The notes under the pieces are model-generated. The model saw only the letters and a list, made by a program, of their open reading frames with translations. It ran no database searches and was not told the origin of the DNA. 8,636 nt of DNA from assembly GCA_027064285.1 (NCBI GenBank), contig JAMOPX010000178.1, forward strand, positions 1-8,636, read 5' to 3'. This document shows, piece by piece, positions 6,799-8,636 of this stretch. The translations under genes and the position numbers were made by a program. This stretch comes from Desulfobacterales bacterium. Lineage in GTDB: Bacteria > Desulfobacterota > DSM-4660 > Desulfatiglandales > JALVZP01. Position 1 is the stretch's first letter; each line of letters opens with the position of its first letter.

Positions 6799-6822
6799 AT
6801 ATCAGGGGGGATTTAGGAAACC

Positions 6823-7212
6823 ATGTTTTTAGCTATATTAAAACTTGTAGAAAAGCGTATAAAAGAGGCTGAAGAGCAGGGTGCTTTTGATAATCTCCCT
6901 GGCAAACATAAGCCTCTCAAATTGGAAGATTACAGCAATGTGCCAGAAGATTTAAGACTTGCTTATAAGATCTTAAAGAATGCTGGATATCTTCCTCCAG
7001 AATTGCAGTTAAAAAAGGAGATAAATAGGATGGAAGACCTTTTAGAGCATATCTCAGATGAAAAAGAGGCATATAAACTCGTAAAAGAGATAAATCTCAA
7101 GATATTGAAGCTCAATATGATGGGTAAAAGGTCCCCTCTTCTTGAAGAGCATCAGATTTACTACAAAAAGATCTTGCAGAAAATAAAGGAAAGGAGAGAA
7201 AAGAGAAAATGA
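6823..7212 (+). CDS. DUF1992 (DnaJ homologue subfamily C member 28 conserved domain) protein
   Basis: Small cytoplasmic protein of 129 aa whose function is unknown. The N-terminal half carries the family hallmarks: KRIKEAEEQGAFDNLPGK (11-28), GKHKPLKLEDY (27-37) and the block around NAGYLPPEL (53-61). The C-terminal half (about 62-129) is highly charged, Lys/Glu rich and predicted helical or coiled-coil, ending in a basic KERREKRK tail. The ATG at 6823 is preceded by AGGA with a 4-nt gap and by a G6 run further up. The stop overlaps the purB start as ATGA (7209-7212), so the two are co-transcribed and probably translationally coupled. The name comes from a domain also found in a eukaryotic J-protein; this protein has no J-domain. 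Confidence 0.88.
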   Translation: MFLAILKLVEKRIKEAEEQGAFDNLPGKHKPLKLEDYSNVPEDLRLAYKILKNAGYLPPELQLKKEINRMEDLLEHISDEKEAYKLVKEINLKILKLNMMGKRSPLLEEHQIYYKKILQKIKERREKRK

Positions 7213-8501
7213 TAGACAGATACACAAGAGAGGAGATGGAAAGGATATGGACATTGGAGAATAGGTTCAGAAAATGGCTTGATGTAGAAATAGCTGTCTG
7301 TGAGGCTATGGCTGAGGAAGGGATTATTCCTATGGATGCAGTAGAGAGGATCAAGGAAAAGGCAGATTTTTCTGTGCAAAGGATTTTGGAAATAGAAAAA
7401 GAGACAAGACACGATGTAATTGCCTTTATAAATAATGTATCTGAGTATATTGGTCCGGATTCCAGATTCTTTCACATGGGACTTACCTCATCTGACATAT
7501 TGGATACAAGTTTTGCCCTGCTTCTTAGAGATGCCTCCTATCTTATAATAGATGGTATGAAAGAGCTTATGGAAGTGATAAAAGATAAGGCTTTTGAATA
7601 TAAACATACCCCTATGATAGGAAGATCTCATGGTGTACATGCAGAACCTATAACTTTTGGGCTAAAGCTGGCACTTTGGTATTCAGAGATGGATAGAAAC
7701 TTAAAAAGACTTGAGGAAGCTCTGAATGTAATAAGCTATGGAAAGATCTCCGGTGCAGTAGGCACTTATGCAAATGTTCCTCCTCAGGTGGAAGAAAGGG
7801 TAATGAAAAAACTGGGTCTAAAAAGGCCTAAGATTTCTACCCAGATTATTCAAAGAGACAGACATGCCCATTATTTCGCTACTCTTGCAATAGTAGCAGG
7901 AAGTATGGAAAAGATAGCTGTTGAGATAAGGCATCTCCAGAGAACAGAAGTTCTGGAAGTGGAAGAACCTTTTGCAAAAGGTCAGAAGGGATCTTCTGCT
8001 ATGCCACACAAAAAGAATCCAATTCTGTGCGAAAATATCTCAGGCCTTGCTCGTATTGTAAGAGCAAATGCTATTTCAGCAATGGAAAATATGGCACTTT
8101 GGCATGAAAGAGATATAAGCCATTCTTCTGTAGAAAGAGTTATAGGGCCTGACAGTACTATACTAGTAGATTTTATGATTCATAGACTAAAGGGTATTAT
8201 AGCGGGAATTGTGGTTCATCCAGAGAATATGAGAAAAAATCTTAATCTCACAAAAGGGCTTATATTTTCTCAACAGGTAATGCTTATGCTCATGAAAAAG
8301 GGATTGGAGAGACAAAAGGCTTATAATATGGTTCAAAGAAATGCCTTAAAGGTATGGAATGAAGGTATTGATTTTAAATCAACTCTTCTTCAAGACAAGG
8401 AGATATTGGAGTATCTGGATCCAGAGGAGATAGAAATGGTTTTTGATCTGAAGTATCATTTGAGATATGTGGATCATATTTTTGAGAGGGTGTTTTCATA
8501 G
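7209..8501 (+). CDS. purB: Adenylosuccinate lyase
   Basis: Homotetrameric fumarase/aspartase-superfamily enzyme acting twice in purine synthesis: SAICAR to AICAR plus fumarate, and adenylosuccinate to AMP plus fumarate. 430 aa, the length of the Bacillus/Thermotoga type. Residues seen: His68 in KETRHDV, TSSDILDT (93-100), the catalytic His141 in GRSHGVHAEP (138-147), and the superfamily signature GSSAMPHKKNP (261-271) with the catalytic serine in the flexible loop. ERDISHSSVERV follows. The register matches the Bacillus enzyme (His68, His141), which supports the ATG at 7209. It overlaps DUF1992 by 4 nt. The reading frame is complete to TAG at 8499-8501, only 3 nt before the transposon end, so whatever natural terminator or downstream gene followed purB has been displaced. 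Confidence 0.98.
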   Translation: MIDRYTREEMERIWTLENRFRKWLDVEIAVCEAMAEEGIIPMDAVERIKEKADFSVQRILEIEKETRHDVIAFINNVSEYIGPDSRFFHMGLTSSDILDTSFALLLRDASYLIIDGMKELMEVIKDKAFEYKHTPMIGRSHGVHAEPITFGLKLALWYSEMDRNLKRLEEALNVISYGKISGAVGTYANVPPQVEERVMKKLGLKRPKISTQIIQRDRHAHYFATLAIVAGSMEKIAVEIRHLQRTEVLEVEEPFAKGQKGSSAMPHKKNPILCENISGLARIVRANAISAMENMALWHERDISHSSVERVIGPDSTILVDFMIHRLKGIIAGIVVHPENMRKNLNLTKGLIFSQQVMLMLMKKGLERQKAYNMVQRNALKVWNEGIDFKSTLLQDKEILEYLDPEEIEMVFDLKYHLRYVDHIFERVFS

Positions 8502-8504
8502 AAA

Positions 8505-8636
8505 TTGACCCTCCCTCGACTTTAGTCGAGGGATTCCCGCTTCAATGAAGGATGACTCGTAGACCTGCCCAAAGGCAGTTCCGCCGATCTTTGGCTCCGG
8601 AGGCTGATACACAACTTTTGCCCATGTCCAAAATCC
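8505..8636 (-). mobile_element. Right end of an IS200/IS605 (IS608-like) element, truncated by the window
   Basis: Read on the minus strand toward purB, the sequence contains GAAT (8536-8533), a perfect 9-bp hairpin (8532-8513, 2-nt loop), AGGG and then TCAA (8508-8505). From the IS608 literature as I remember it, a guide tetranucleotide GAAT at the hairpin foot recognises the cleavage site TCAA at the right end, so the boundary is placed at 8505. G+C is about 53% by hand count, well above the flanking genes. The interior minus strand is open in two frames. One reads ...SSFIEAGIPRL and continues past the element to a TGA at 8498-8496. The other reads ...HPSLKRESLD and stops in the hairpin at 8524-8522. 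Both resemble C-termini seen in TnpB/OrfB proteins, and I cannot choose between them. The left end and the transposase genes are not visible. Confidence 0.78.
8505..8636 (-). ncRNA. Possible 3' part of a TnpB guide RNA (reRNA / omegaRNA)
   Basis: In IS200/IS605 elements the RNA from the right end forms the scaffold of the TnpB nuclease, and the flanking host DNA supplies the guide. The visible region has compatible structure: a 5-bp stem CTGCC-CAAA-GGCAG (8565-8578), a palindrome CTCCGGAG, and the terminal 9-bp hairpin. If transcribed from the minus strand, the guide would begin at 8504 (TTTCTATGAAAAC...) and cover the purB stop. This is inference from family knowledge; the 5' end is outside the window and no promoter is seen. 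Confidence 0.35.
8513..8532 (-). repeat. Subterminal right-end hairpin of the IS200/IS605 element
   Basis: Perfect 9-bp inverted repeat CCCTCGACT / AGTCGAGGG with a 2-nt centre. In this family such an imperfect or perfect palindrome near each end is bound as single-stranded DNA by the Y1 transposase TnpA. No T-tract follows on either strand, so it is not an ordinary terminator. Confidence 0.8.

Noticed and set aside
6695..6822. Purine riboswitch upstream of DUF1992-purB
   Set aside because: The conserved three-way junction sequences of the purine aptamer are not present; only one simple hairpin is seen.
7054..7475. Minus-strand open frames opposite DUF1992 and purB
   Set aside because: Phe/Ser/Leu-rich antisense shadows of conserved genes on the other strand.
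8502..8532. Terminator of purB
   Set aside because: The perfect hairpin is followed by GATTCCCGC, not a T-tract, and its context matches a transposon right end.

Overview
The window is an AT-rich bacterial chromosomal segment of ordinary housekeeping genes, with the terminus of a mobile element at its right edge. Gene order, strong AGGAGG-type ribosome binding sites, a preference for AGA/ATA codons and a GroEL without the Gly-Gly-Met tail fit an uncultured or thermophile-like bacterium. The phylum cannot be fixed from the sequence alone.

Layout. Everything from base 1 to about 6550 reads on the minus strand, so it is best read from right to left. First comes a pantoate operon: panB, then panE 3 nt later, then an MFS transporter whose ATG directly follows the panE stop. 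It is driven by a TTGACT/TATAAT promoter in the divergent intergenic region. Next is the groES-groEL operon, with its own promoter carrying a perfect TTGACA box, closed by a strong intrinsic terminator. Immediately after that terminator is an ABC-2 exporter: a GldA/NatA-type ATPase overlapping by 4 nt (ATGA) a GldF-like permease that runs off the left edge. From 6823 rightwards the plus strand carries a DUF1992 protein overlapping by 4 nt with purB (adenylosuccinate lyase).

Regulatory DNA. The only sizeable non-coding stretch inside the gene array (6551-6822) holds the pan promoter, three consecutive dyads just upstream of it, and a separate 7-bp hairpin in the leader of DUF1992-purB.

Right end. 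Three bases after the purB stop the composition jumps to about 53% G+C (hand count over 132 bases). The minus strand there shows GAAT, a perfect 9-bp hairpin, AGGG and TCAA. This is the organisation of the right end of IS608-like IS200/IS605 transposons, which usually carry tnpB and a right-end reRNA (omegaRNA). It is the most interesting part of the window. Only the last 132 bases of the element are visible, so whether an intact tnpB or tnpA is attached cannot be told. The window may stop here because a multicopy transposon broke the assembly.
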